In this document: piece after piece, positions 16,548 to 24,869 of the stretch
Layout: the number at the start of each line of letters is the position of its first letter
Position numbering within the stretch: position 1 is the first letter of the stretch
From: JAAXIE01 sp965204245
Lineage (GTDB): Bacteria; Chloroflexota; Dehalococcoidia; Lucifugimonadales; JAAXIE01
Reading direction: 5' to 3'
Assembly (NCBI GenBank): GCA_965204245.1
Contig: CBDBED010000003.1
Coordinates: 62,001-126,000 of the forward strand
Length of the DNA: 64,000 nt
Notes under the pieces: model-generated
What the model was told of the DNA's origin: nothing
What the model saw: the letters and a program-made list of their open reading frames with translations, nothing else
The model's database searches: none
Program-made: the position numbers and the translations under genes

Positions 16548-16620
16548 TCCTCCTACCCCGTTGCGGACGGTGTCCGGTATGTCCTCGCCCTCGTCGCCCC
16601 TGATGCCCTCGGTGCCCCTG

Positions 16621-17469
16621 ATGACAGTGCGGACCCCCTCCTGCCTTTCCTCCTTTGGGGCCGCTCGTAGCTGCTTGGGGCTGGCACTGGACGGCTGGAC
16701 CACCGCTGAAATATGGTCTGTCTCTGCCCAGCCGTCGTCGCGCCCCTGCACCAACGATGAGCTGCGGACGCAGCGGGCAATGGAGAGCGTCTGGGAAGCG
16801 GCAGGCGTGAATGGGTCGGCGGTGAGGGTGCTCCTGCATAACGATGCCTCACCGGCCAGTGCCGTCGGCTCCCGCGAAGCCTCCATTGTTGCAGGCTTGG
16901 TGGCGGGCAACGAGCTTGTCGGCGGACCCATGCAGCAGACCGACCTGCTGGGAGTTGGAGCAAGGGAGGGAGGACGCGCAGAGGGGCTGGCCGCCTCCCT
17001 GCTGGGGGGCCTTCAAATGGCCTCGCCTTGGGGTGAGAAGGTGGCGGTGGGGCCCGTGCGTTTGCCCTTGGGTATCACCCTCGTCCTGTTCCTGATGGAG
17101 AATACCGATGTCGGAGCATCAGCCCCGCTGCCAGATCCCGGACCCTGGCCCGAACTGGATGGGTGGCGCACCGCCCTCTTGGTGAATGCAATGGCATCGT
17201 CGCGCTTGGAGCAACTGGCCTCCCATGATGCATTGCAGCCAGCCGCCCTTTATCCTCAAAGCCCCGGACAGCGTCTGACATGCGCGGGAGCCATGATCGG
17301 CGGCGCCCTGGCGGCCCTTCCCGCCGATGAAGGCAGGGCCTTGGTGGCCTTGACCCAAGGCAGGGAGATGACCGTCGTCTATGAAATGGCGGAGGCGGCC
17401 CGGCAGGCGGGACTTGAGGGAGCCACGAAAATCGTGAAGCCGTCTTCCCGCGGAGCCTACATCACGTGA
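16621..17469 (+). CDS. Homoserine-kinase-like GHMP family protein with eroded ATP motifs
   Basis: A 282-residue protein that I align to ThrB over its whole length. The N-terminus MTVRTPSCLSSFGAARSCLG corresponds to the ThrB V-x-V-P-A-T-S-x-N-L-G-x-G-F-D-x-L-G-L-A region. SPASAVGSREASIVAGLVAG near residues 77-96 takes the place of the P-x-x-x-G-L-G-S-S-A-A phosphate loop. REGGRAEGLAASLLGGL matches E-G-H-P-D-N-V-A-P-A-x-x-G-G, and the end (QAGLEGATKIVKPSSRGAYI) matches the ThrB C-terminus. The glycine-rich ATP loop and the Asn/Asp substrate residues are substituted. The aspartate kinase gene follows 7 bp later, which supports the family call. The start is uncertain, as several in-frame ATGs exist. 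It may be a pseudo-kinase. Confidence 0.65.
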   Translation: MTVRTPSCLSSFGAARSCLGLALDGWTTAEIWSVSAQPSSRPCTNDELRTQRAMESVWEAAGVNGSAVRVLLHNDASPASAVGSREASIVAGLVAGNELVGGPMQQTDLLGVGAREGGRAEGLAASLLGGLQMASPWGEKVAVGPVRLPLGITLVLFLMENTDVGASAPLPDPGPWPELDGWRTALLVNAMASSRLEQLASHDALQPAALYPQSPGQRLTCAGAMIGGALAALPADEGRALVALTQGREMTVVYEMAEAARQAGLEGATKIVKPSSRGAYIT

Positions 17470-17476
17470 TCCGATC

Positions 17477-18697
17477 ATGAGCTTGGTGGTGCACAAATAT
17501 GGCGGCAGTTCGGTGGCCAATGCTGAGCGCATCCTCCATGTCGCCCAGCGCATCGGGGCCGCCCGCGATGCCGGGCAGCAGGTGGTGGCGGTGGTTTCGG
17601 CCATGGGGGACGCCACTGACGAACTGCTCAGCTTGGCCTATGAGGTCGCACAGCAGCCCGATGCCCGGGAGTTGGATCTGCTCCTCTCCACTGGGGAGGT
17701 GGTCTCCTGCACCTTGGTGGCCATGGCCCTGCGCAGCTTGGGCTACGCTTCCATCAGCCTGACCGGTGCCCAAGCAGGCATACGCACCGACACCTCCCAT
17801 GGCCGGGCCCAGATCGCCGGCGTCGAGGCCGACCGGGTGAAACGTGAACTGGACGAGGGCAAGCTGGTCATCGTCGCTGGCTTCCAAGGCACCACCGAAG
17901 ACATGGACATCACCACCCTGGGACGTGGCGGCTCTGATACCACGGCCGTGGCTGTGGCCGCCGCCCTCGGTGCCAGCCGCTGCGAGGTGTATACCGACGT
18001 CGCCGGCATCTACACCGCCGACCCCCGTATCGTTCCCGATGCCCGCAAACTGGACGAGGTCGGTTATGAGGAGATGCTGGAACTGGCCAGCTACGGGGCC
18101 AAGATGCACCCCCGCTCTATCGAACTGGCCGCGGTGTACAATGTGCCCGTCTATGTGGCATCCAGCTTCGTAGACGAGCCCGGCACCCTCATTCACGGTG
18201 AAGCAAAGGCCATGGAACACCGCATCAAGGTCACCGGAATCGCCCATGAGCGGGGCGTGGCCAAGGTCACCGTCCGCGGGGTGAAGGACCAGCCCGGCGT
18301 GGCCGCCGCCCTGTTCGAGCCGTTGGCGGCCCAAGGCATAAGCGTGGACACCATCGTGCAGAATACGGGAGTGGAGCAACTCAGCGACATAAGCTTCACC
18401 GTCGAGAGCGGCGATCTGCTGAAGGCCACCGAGTTGGTGGAGAAGAGCATCGGCTCCCTGCAAGCCCGGCTGGTCACCGAAGATGGCTTGGCCAAGGTCA
18501 GTATCGTGGGCGCAGGCATGCAGAACGCTCCCGGCTATGCCGCCCGCATGTTCCGGGCTCTCTCCGATGCCGGCGTCAACATCGACATGATCACCACCTC
18601 CGAGATACGCATCACCTGCATCGTGCACGAGTCCGCTGTGGAACGCTCGGTGCAGAGCCTGCACCGGGCCTTCGAACTGGCCCAAGGCACCCCATAG
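17477..18697 (+). CDS. lysC: Aspartate kinase
   Basis: Phosphorylates L-aspartate, the first step to Lys, Met, Thr and Ile. The 406-residue protein starts MSLVVHKYGGSSVANAERI with the KYGGSS motif, has LLSTGEVVS and GFQGTTEDMDITTLGRGGSD (substrate and ATP site, about residues 135-155) and two C-terminal ACT domains (about 265-330 and 340-405), where feedback inhibition by lysine or threonine is usual. It lies 7 bp downstream of the homoserine-kinase-like gene, so the two are probably cotranscribed. Confidence 0.96.
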   Translation: MSLVVHKYGGSSVANAERILHVAQRIGAARDAGQQVVAVVSAMGDATDELLSLAYEVAQQPDARELDLLLSTGEVVSCTLVAMALRSLGYASISLTGAQAGIRTDTSHGRAQIAGVEADRVKRELDEGKLVIVAGFQGTTEDMDITTLGRGGSDTTAVAVAAALGASRCEVYTDVAGIYTADPRIVPDARKLDEVGYEEMLELASYGAKMHPRSIELAAVYNVPVYVASSFVDEPGTLIHGEAKAMEHRIKVTGIAHERGVAKVTVRGVKDQPGVAAALFEPLAAQGISVDTIVQNTGVEQLSDISFTVESGDLLKATELVEKSIGSLQARLVTEDGLAKVSIVGAGMQNAPGYAARMFRALSDAGVNIDMITTSEIRITCIVHESAVERSVQSLHRAFELAQGTP

Positions 18698-18771
18698 CCG
18701 CCCTATTAGATTCCTGTTGTTTACTGGCACCCTCCTGAATCAGCGAAAGACCTCCCAACGGTAGGCCCTCT

Positions 18772-19542
18772 TTGTCTTCCCCCTACTTGCCCTCTCCCTT
18801 CCTGCCCTCTCCCTTCCTATCAGTAGTGATCCCCGCCTACAACGAGGAGCGCCGCATCGCCTCCACACTGGAGAAGGTATTGGGCTACCTCCGCGACCAA
18901 GACTACACTTGGGAGGTAATGGTCGCCGACGACGGCAGCACAGATGCCACGCCCAAGCTGGTGTCGGAGATAGCCCAAAACCAACCAGACGAATGCCTGA
19001 GCCACCTCCAACTTCCCCACGGGGGCAAGGGCTGGGCGGTGCGACAAGGGATGCTGCAGGCCCGAGGCGAATACCGCTTCATGTGCGATGCCGACCTCTC
19101 CATGTCCATCGACCAGTTGGCGCGGTTCCTGCCGCCTGCTCTGGACGACTACGATGTGGCTGCGGGATCCCGCACCATGACCGGTGCCCGGCGCATAGGC
19201 GAGCCCGCAAGGCGCAAGCTCACTGCCAAGGGGTTCAGCCTGCTGGTGCGTACCCTTGCACCCTGCGGGGTGGCCGATACCCAGTGCGGCTTCAAGTGCT
19301 TCAGTGCTGATGCCTCCCAGCGCCTCTTTTCCCTGCAGAGGCTGGACGGTTTCGCCTTCGACGTGGAGCTCCTCTACCTCGCCCGCAAACTGGACCTGCG
19401 CATCATCGAGGTCCCCATAGAATGGCATCACTCACCCGAGAGCAAAGTCAGGTTGGTGCGCGACTCGACCCGCATGGGCCGGGACATGCTCAAGGTCCGC
19501 TGGGACTTCATGCGGGGCCGGTATGGGCCTTCTCACCCCTGA
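18772..19542 (+). CDS. Family 2 glycosyltransferase (dolichyl-phosphate glucosyltransferase-like)
   Basis: A 256-residue GT-A glycosyltransferase. Motifs: FLSVVIPAYNEERRIASTL, VADDGSTDAT near residue 52, MCDADLSM (the DxD-type metal site near residues 103-110) and FDVELLYLARKL with VPIEWHHSPESKVR toward the C-terminus, a pattern seen in polyprenyl-phosphate glucosyl- or mannosyltransferases. No C-terminal membrane helices are present. The frame starts with TTG at 18772, after which SPYLPSPFLPSPFL is a short Pro-Ser repeat; a later start is possible. Confidence 0.85.
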   Translation: MSSPYLPSPFLPSPFLSVVIPAYNEERRIASTLEKVLGYLRDQDYTWEVMVADDGSTDATPKLVSEIAQNQPDECLSHLQLPHGGKGWAVRQGMLQARGEYRFMCDADLSMSIDQLARFLPPALDDYDVAAGSRTMTGARRIGEPARRKLTAKGFSLLVRTLAPCGVADTQCGFKCFSADASQRLFSLQRLDGFAFDVELLYLARKLDLRIIEVPIEWHHSPESKVRLVRDSTRMGRDMLKVRWDFMRGRYGPSHP

Positions 19543-19622
19543 CCGGGCCCCAAATTGCCCCGTTTTCGTGCCATATCCATGCCCAAAGTCAAAAATTCGG
19601 CCAATACCGGCCCCATAGAGTC

Positions 19623-19650
19623 TTGACCATACGGAAGCTTTTGGTATAAC
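19623..19650 (+). promoter_or_regulatory. Promoter upstream of the TPR protein gene
   Basis: -35 box TTGACC (19623-19628) and -10 box TATAAC (19645-19650) with a 16-bp spacer, about 55 bp upstream of the ATG at 19706. Confidence 0.55.
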
Positions 19651-19705
19651 TGAGTTATAGGGAGCATCAATCTCTGAATCGGAGGGAGCCAAGGCAGGCA
19701 ATACG

Positions 19706-20530
19706 ATGGGAATAGACAGCAAGGTCAAGCGAGCGAAGAGCGCCAAGGCAGTGGCGCTGGCATTGGAAGGCAAGTGGGAAGAGGCGGCGGCGGTGAACAG
19801 GGAACTGCTGGAGCTATTCCCGGAGGACGTCGAGACGCTGAACCGTCTGGGCAAGGCCTACTTGGAAATGGGCCGCTATTCCATGGCCCGTGGTGCCTTT
19901 GGCGCCGCCTTGGCAGTGGCCCCCCATAACAGCATCGCCAAGAAGAACCTGCACCGGCTGGAGAGCCTGCCCTATGACACCGAGGACGAAGCATCTCCTG
20001 CTCCCAGTCCCGCCCGCGTTTTGCCCAACCTGTTCATTGAGGACAGCGGCAAGTCGGGGGTCACCGTGCTGCACAAGCCCGCGCCAGCCTCGGCTCTGGC
20101 CAAGGTTGCCCCCGGTGACTCGGTGGACCTGCAGGCCGACGAGAGGCGCTTGGCCGTATATACGCCCCAAGGGCAGCTTCTGGGCGAGGTGGAGCCCAAG
20201 CTGGCCAACCGCCTCCTGCGCCTGAATCCGGCCAGGGGAACCGCTATTCCGGTGCAGTGGTCAGCGCCCAGCACCCCAAGGTCGCCGTGGCCCTGAGGGA
20301 GGTCTATACCCACCCCAGTTTGCTGGGAATAGCCTCCTTCCCGTCCAAGGGTGCCGTGGGCCTATGCGCCCCAACTGCCCGACACCTATGCCCGTATGGA
20401 CCGGGACTCGGACTCCGAGGACGACGACGCGGCCTCGGGCTGGGGAGATGCCTACGAGAACAGCGGTGCGGGCGAGATGCGGGTACCCGCGGGTCCCGGC
20501 TTCGATGACGATGAGGACGAAGAGGAGTAG
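19706..20530 (+). CDS. TPR-repeat protein with two compensating frameshifts
   Basis: The first frame gives tetratricopeptide-like repeats (ALALEGKWEEAAAVNRELLE, LNRLGKAYLEMGRYSMARGA, about residues 15-85), a linker and a globular part (DERRLAVYTPQGQLLGEVEP). It would stop at 20296. Similar-quality protein continues in the -1 frame from about 20227 (GNRYSGAVVSAQHPKVAVAL then REVYTHPSLLGIASFPSKG). It then returns to the first frame at about 20357 (WAYAPQLPDTYARMDRDSDS and an Asp/Glu-rich end), stopping at 20530. The two shifts cancel, which points to two one-base indels in the sequence rather than loss of function. Function unknown; protein-protein interaction is likely. Confidence 0.65.
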
Positions 20531-20605
20531 CCGCATCCCGGTGGATGCTGCCCAGCCTCTTGCTCCTCGGTCTCCCGCTCCCCGGACTCCCGATTAGAGG
20601 GTCCC

Positions 20606-20927
20606 ATGGCTGATGACGCCCTACAACGCCCCCCCGACTGGGACGAAGGACGGGTGCGGGCCCTGCGTGACCACTTAGGCTATACCCAAGGCGAGATGGC
20701 CCGTCAGATGGGTGTGCGCCAGCAGACCATCAGGCGAGTGGGAGACGGGCATGTACCGGCCCCGCGGCTCCTCCCGCACCCTTCTCCATATCATCGCCGA
20801 GCGGGCCGGGTTCAGCTATTCCACGGGCCCCGGCCCGGCAGGGAATGCCAAATCCCAGTCACAGGAAAGTGCCCAGCCACAGGAAAATGCCCAGCCGCAG
20901 GAGAATGAAAGGTCCGAGCTTCCCTGA
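20606..20927 (+). CDS. XRE-family helix-turn-helix protein (one frameshift)
   Basis: A short DNA-binding protein. The first frame reads DEGRVRALRDHLGYTQGEMA then RQMGVRQQTI, a typical XRE helix-turn-helix. The continuation SEWETGMYRPRGSSRTLLHI then IAERAGFSY lies in another frame from about 20733. Removing one G from the AGGCG stretch near 20733 joins them into the canonical R-Q-Q-T-I-S-E-W-E-T-G sequence. The C-terminal tail repeats QPQEN. It lies 75 bp after the TPR gene. Probably a sequencing indel; otherwise a pseudogene. Confidence 0.65.
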
Positions 20928-20965
20928 AACGGGCGCTTATCTCGTAGTTCGGTCTTGACTTGGCA

Positions 20966-20993
20966 TTGCACCTTACACGTTACCGTGTATACT
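20966..20993 (+). promoter_or_regulatory. Promoter of the DUF2851 gene, very short leader
   Basis: -35 candidate TTGCAC (20966-20971), 16-bp spacer, -10 TATACT (20988-20993). The first possible start codon is the ATG at 21001, so the transcript would be nearly leaderless. The spacer contains the palindrome CACGTTACCGTG. Confidence 0.5.
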
Positions 20994-21000
20994 TCTGGCC

Positions 21001-22318
21001 ATGCGCAAGAGCAAGCTGAGACGTCCGCCCGAACTGGCCGGTTTTTCCGAGCAGGCCTTGGCCCGCTTGTGGCGTGACCGCGCAGCCCGGGCCGGCCATG
21101 CTGAGGGCCCAGGGCGGGGCGCGTCTCAGAGTCATCTATCCCGGCCGTCCCGGCACCGCCGCGGGGCCCGACTTCCGCGACGCCCTCATTTACGTGGAAG
21201 ACGTGGGCCTCACCCGCGGCGACGTGGAGCTTCACCTGAAACAGGGCGACTGGCGCTCTCACGGCCATCACAAGGACCACCGGTACAACTCGGTGGACCT
21301 GCATGTGGTCTATGCCACCGAGGACGCTCCAACGTCCTTGGCAAATGGGGCCGAAGCCCCTGTCCTCTCGGTCAAATCCCTCCTTGATTCCCCGCCGGCA
21401 GATGCTCCTCCTCCCTACTTGTGGCGTCTGCTGGAGATGTGCGGGTACCCCCAGCCCTCGACTCAAGAGGGACTGGCCTCGCTGCTGGACAAGGCGGGCG
21501 ATGCCCGCTTCACTGAAAAGACCGAAGCTTTTCGCTCCCAACTGTCCCAAGAGGAGCCGGAGCAGGTCCTGTATGCGGCCATTATGGAGGGTTTGGGTTA
21601 CAGCCAGAACCGCGCCCCCTTCATCGAGTTGGCCTATAGTGTGCCCATCGCCTCCCTCAGAGAACTGGTCATGCCGGTGCCGGCTGCCCGCAGGCGTGAA
21701 GCCATTGAGGCTCGCCTGCTGGAGGCTGCCGGCTTCCAGCCTCCTCCCGCCGGAGCCGGGGCCCTTGTCCCCACACCCACCCAGGCTCCTCTGCGCTGGA
21801 ATCTGTTCCGCGTGCGTCCCGGCAATCACCCCAAGCAACGCATCCTAGGGGCAGCGCGGCTGCTGGAAAACCACTTGGAGCATGGGCTGGTCGCGGGCAT
21901 GGCCTCCCTCATCATCCATCAGGGTGGGCCAGCCCTGCTGCAGGGTCTGACCGTCCGGCAAGAAGGCCGTGCCCTCATAGGCCGGGACCGGGCCAAGGAG
22001 CTTGCAATAAACGCCGTGCTGCCCTTCGCCATCGCATGGGCCCGCCCCGAGAGCGGTTCCCCAAGCAGTGCGCCCGGCGGCCCCGCCCTTGCGGAGGCGG
22101 CTACCGCCCTTTACCATGAACATCCCAAGGCCACCAGCAATGAAGTCCACCGGGAGATGGCCGAGCTTCTGATACCCCCACAATGGCGTTCCACCATCAA
22201 TGGCGCCCGCCGCCAGCAGGGGCTGTTGCACCTGCAACGCCTCCTAGCCCGTTCCGACTTCAGCCAGCCCCAGCAATCGGGTGGGGCGGACCGGGTGGGC
22301 CGGGTACTGGAAAGCTGA
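21001..22318 (+). CDS. DUF2851 family protein (one frameshift)
   Basis: About 435 residues once joined. The first 30 codons from 21001 (KLRRPPELAGFSEQALARLW) and the long frame from about 21090 (MLRAQGGARLRVIYPGRPG) are in different registers. Together they match the DUF2851 layout, including GPDFRDALIYVEDVGL, GDVELHLKQGDWRSHGHHKD and YNSVDLHVVY. The G/D/H-rich motif is typical of this family, whose function is unknown; a nuclease-like fold has been suggested from pattern only. One indel near 21075-21095 reconciles the frames. The next gene follows 10 bp later. Confidence 0.75.
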
Positions 22319-22327
22319 CTGGCCTTC

Positions 22328-22936
22328 ATGGCGTTGACTGCTGAGGAGTCCCCCCCACCCTATGTCCGCAAAGTTCCCCTTCTGGAGGGGGAGCAGGTGC
22401 GGCAGCGTTTCGACACCCACCGCGGCTTGATGGACGACATCTCTGAAAAGGGACCCCTACTGGTGCTTACCAGCCACCGCCTGATGGCCTTCACCCATTC
22501 AAGGGATCACGGCCAAGCCCTGCTCATCGGCTTGGAGGATTTGCACGCCGCCGCTGTGGACCTCCGCCCAAGGAGGTGGGCTCAACTGTTTCGTGGCATA
22601 GCCCTCATGCTCCTCGGCGTTGCCGTCTACCTGTTCGTCGGCCTCTTCGTGGTCGCCACCGGCTCGGTCCTGATACCCGCCCTCATCGGCGGTGCCGTAT
22701 CCCTTGCCGGGGCCCTGCTGGTAGCCCGGTTCCTGCTATGGGAGCGGGAGGGGGCCATCAGCTTCATGGCAGCCCACAGCGGCCCGTGGCAACTGACCTT
22801 CGAGTACCGCGGCGACCGCGCCTCCGACGACGCAGCACGGGTGGTGGCCTGTTTCTTCCAGTTGAAGCAGTCCCGCAACGGCACCGGAGGTGATGACGGG
22901 ACGGCAGACGACTGGCCCTTTTCCCCCTGGAGCTGA
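22328..22936 (+). CDS. Membrane protein of unknown function
   Basis: A 202-residue protein: a soluble N-terminal ~85 residues with a PH-like strand pattern (LLVLTSHRLMAFTHSRDHGQ), two adjacent transmembrane helices near residues 88-140 (LFRGIALMLLGVAVYLFVGL and SVLIPALIGGAVSLAGALLV), and a soluble C-terminal part. This layout resembles small membrane proteins with a bacterial PH-like domain. It is close behind the DUF2851 gene on the same strand. Function unknown. Confidence 0.65.
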   Translation: MALTAEESPPPYVRKVPLLEGEQVRQRFDTHRGLMDDISEKGPLLVLTSHRLMAFTHSRDHGQALLIGLEDLHAAAVDLRPRRWAQLFRGIALMLLGVAVYLFVGLFVVATGSVLIPALIGGAVSLAGALLVARFLLWEREGAISFMAAHSGPWQLTFEYRGDRASDDAARVVACFFQLKQSRNGTGGDDGTADDWPFSPWS

Positions 22937-22981
22937 GCCCGTCGTGCTGTGGACCTCCGTTGAGTGGGTCAGGCGAGAGGA

Positions 22982-24028
22982 CTAGCCCAGCCCCAGCGAA
23001 GGATCGATGTCCAAGTCCAGAGAGTGGCGCACCCCCCTCTCCAGCAGGTGATACCCGCACGCCCCGATCATCGCCCCATTGTCGGTGCAGAGGGCGGGCC
23101 GGGGGATGAACAACGGCAGGGGCGACCGCTCTTGAAACCGCAAACGCAACAGCGCGTTGGCCGTCACCCCGCCACCCAGCACAATGCCCTTGGCCTTGTA
23201 TTCCAGGGCGGCGTCTATGGCCTTGGCCACTACAACGTCCACCACCGACTCTTGGAAGGCAGCAGCTAATTCGGTGACCAACTCCGCTGGCGGGGGCGTG
23301 CCGTCCTCGCTGGGGGGATAGATGCCCAGCTCCTGCGCCCGGTGCAGCACTGCCGTCTTCAGGCCGCTGAAGCTGAAGTCATAGGTATCGCGCATCCAAG
23401 CCCGCGGCAAATGCTCATCCCCCTTGGCCCCCTCCGACACCCGCTGTATCTCCGGCCCCCCGGGAAAACCGAGCCCCAGTATCCGCGCGGCCTTGTCGAA
23501 AGCCTCCCCCGAGGCGTCGTCCCTAGTCCGCCCCAGCAGCCGGTATATCCCGTGCCCCTCCATCAGCACCAAGTCCGTATGCCCCCCCGACGCCACCAAG
23601 CACAGCAGGGGGAACCCAACGGCCAACGCCGGCTCGTCCAAGTCCTCATCCTGCCTCTTCAGCCACGCGGCATACACATGGGCCTCAAGGTGGTTCACCC
23701 CCACCAAGGGCAGCCCCTGCGCCAGTGCCAGTGCCTTGGCCCCGTTCAGTCCCACCAAGAGCGCCCCTGCCAGCCCCGGTCCATGGGTCACTGCCACGGC
23801 ATCCAGTTGCGGCATCGAGACCCCGGCGTCGTCCAAGGCCTTCCGGATCGTCGGCACCAGTGCCAGCACATGCTGCCGCGATGCCACCTCCGGCACCACG
23901 CCCCCATAACGGGCATGTATGTCCACCTGCGACGCCACCACATTGGACCGCAGCAAGCGGCCGTCCTCAATAACGGCCGCCGCCGTCTCATCACACGAGG
24001 TCTCGATACCCAGTACAAGCGTAGTCAC
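22982..24028 (-). CDS. tsaD: tRNA N6-adenosine threonylcarbamoyltransferase
   Basis: Catalytic ASKHA-fold subunit that transfers the threonylcarbamoyl group to A37 of ANN-reading tRNAs (t6A). The 348-residue protein starts with LGIETSCDETAAAVIEDGRL and has the metal-binding motif NHLEAHVYA near residue 110, LVASGGHTDLVLM, SGEAFDKAARILGLGFPGGP, DFSFSGLKTAV and a C-terminal GGGVTANALLR with CTDNGAMIG. Convergent to the membrane-protein gene. Confidence 0.96.
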   Translation of the reverse strand: MTTLVLGIETSCDETAAAVIEDGRLLRSNVVASQVDIHARYGGVVPEVASRQHVLALVPTIRKALDDAGVSMPQLDAVAVTHGPGLAGALLVGLNGAKALALAQGLPLVGVNHLEAHVYAAWLKRQDEDLDEPALAVGFPLLCLVASGGHTDLVLMEGHGIYRLLGRTRDDASGEAFDKAARILGLGFPGGPEIQRVSEGAKGDEHLPRAWMRDTYDFSFSGLKTAVLHRAQELGIYPPSEDGTPPPAELVTELAAAFQESVVDVVVAKAIDAALEYKAKGIVLGGGVTANALLRLRFQERSPLPLFIPRPALCTDNGAMIGACGYHLLERGVRHSLDLDIDPSLGLG

Positions 24029-24077
24029 GGCCCACCATCATAGGAGCCCAAGCTGATGCGGGTCAACGTCACGCCGC

Positions 24078-24105
24078 TTGACACTCGCCTAGGCCCCCCT
24101 AGAAT
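24078..24105 (+). promoter_or_regulatory. Promoter of the DUF4258/YgiT pair
   Basis: Perfect -35 TTGACA (24078-24083), 16-bp spacer and -10 TAGAAT (24100-24105), only 14 bp upstream of the ATG at 24120. Confidence 0.65.
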
Positions 24106-24119
24106 CAAATCAGCATAAG

Positions 24120-24443
24120 ATGTCACGGGCAAGAGGCAAAACCCTTGAGGAAATTCGCGCACAATTGGCAGTCGGGCAGTTCGTCTTCTCCCGTCACGCC
24201 CTCAGCAGAGTCGTAGAGCGGAATATCAGCGGGTTGGAGATCAGGGAGACTAGCTCTAACGCCGTGATTATCGAGGAATATCCTGACGACAAATATACCC
24301 CAAGCTGCTTGCTCCTCGGCTTCACGGGCCAAGGGCGGCCACTGCATATCCAGTTGTCCTCGATAGCCTCCCCCCAAGTAAGGATCATCACAATATATGA
24401 ACCCAGCTTAGACCAATGGGAAGAATACTCCAAGAGGAGGTAG
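24120..24443 (+). CDS. DUF4258 protein, probable toxin of a toxin-antitoxin-like pair
   Basis: A 107-residue protein with the DUF4258 pattern: VFSRHALSRVVERNISGLEI near residues 22-41, IIEEYPDDKYTPSCLLLGF and a last strand RIITIYEPSLDQW. Proteins of this family are often encoded before a YgiT/MqsA-type zinc-finger gene, as here, and resemble RelE/MqsR-fold toxins. Its stop codon lies directly behind the ribosome-binding site of the next gene, so the two are translationally coupled. Toxicity is inference from context. Confidence 0.75.
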   Translation: MSRARGKTLEEIRAQLAVGQFVFSRHALSRVVERNISGLEIRETSSNAVIIEEYPDDKYTPSCLLLGFTGQGRPLHIQLSSIASPQVRIITIYEPSLDQWEEYSKRR

Positions 24444-24445
24444 GG

Positions 24446-24679
24446 TTGTTTTCCTGCGCAGCCTGCCAGAGTGAAGAATGCCGGGAGGAACTGGTGGAGG
24501 AAGTGTTCAAGGTCGACGGCCAGTACGTTCTCGTAGGGGGAGTACCCTCAATGGTTTGCCTTCGCTGTGGGGAGCAGACCTTCAGCAGCGAGACCGCCGA
24601 AAGGGTTAGGCTCCTGGTCCACGGAGAAGTTGAAGCCACCAAGCTGATCTCCATGCGCGTCTATGAGTTCGCGGACTAG
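24446..24679 (+). CDS. YgiT/MqsA-type zinc-finger protein, probable antitoxin
   Basis: A 77-residue protein starting at TTG 24446, chosen because GAGGAGG (24434-24440) lies 5 nt upstream. It has two cysteine pairs, CAAC near residue 4 and CLRCGEQTF near residue 42, the metal site of YgiT-type domains, followed by a helix (SSETAERVRLLVHG). A longer frame starting at 24416 would overlap the upstream gene. The C-terminal XRE domain of full MqsA is absent, so autoregulation by this protein is doubtful. Confidence 0.75.
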   Translation: MFSCAACQSEECREELVEEVFKVDGQYVLVGGVPSMVCLRCGEQTFSSETAERVRLLVHGEVEATKLISMRVYEFAD

Positions 24680-24751
24680 CCCTTGACCCTGGCCCGACCA
24701 TAGCGATCAGTCCTCGCAGCACTCCCGCGAGACCCTTCCCATCTCTTTGGC

Positions 24752-24779
24752 TTGACACCCCCAACCCTATCCCTACAAT
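24752..24779 (+). promoter_or_regulatory. Promoter of the ThDP-enzyme gene
   Basis: -35 TTGACA (24752-24757), 16-bp spacer, -10 TACAAT (24774-24779), about 90 bp upstream of the ATG at 24870. Confidence 0.6.
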
Positions 24780-24869
24780 CAACCCGGTGCCCCATCGGCC
24801 CTCCTCTGAGGGCCATCCCACTCATGATGCCTGCTCCCGCAGGCCAACCATGTCCCGGAGGTGCGCCCC

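Noticed and set aside
16465..16620. Upstream extension of the homoserine-kinase-like frame into the tRNA gene
   Set aside because: The frame starts inside tRNA-Pro; homology begins only at the ATG at 16621.
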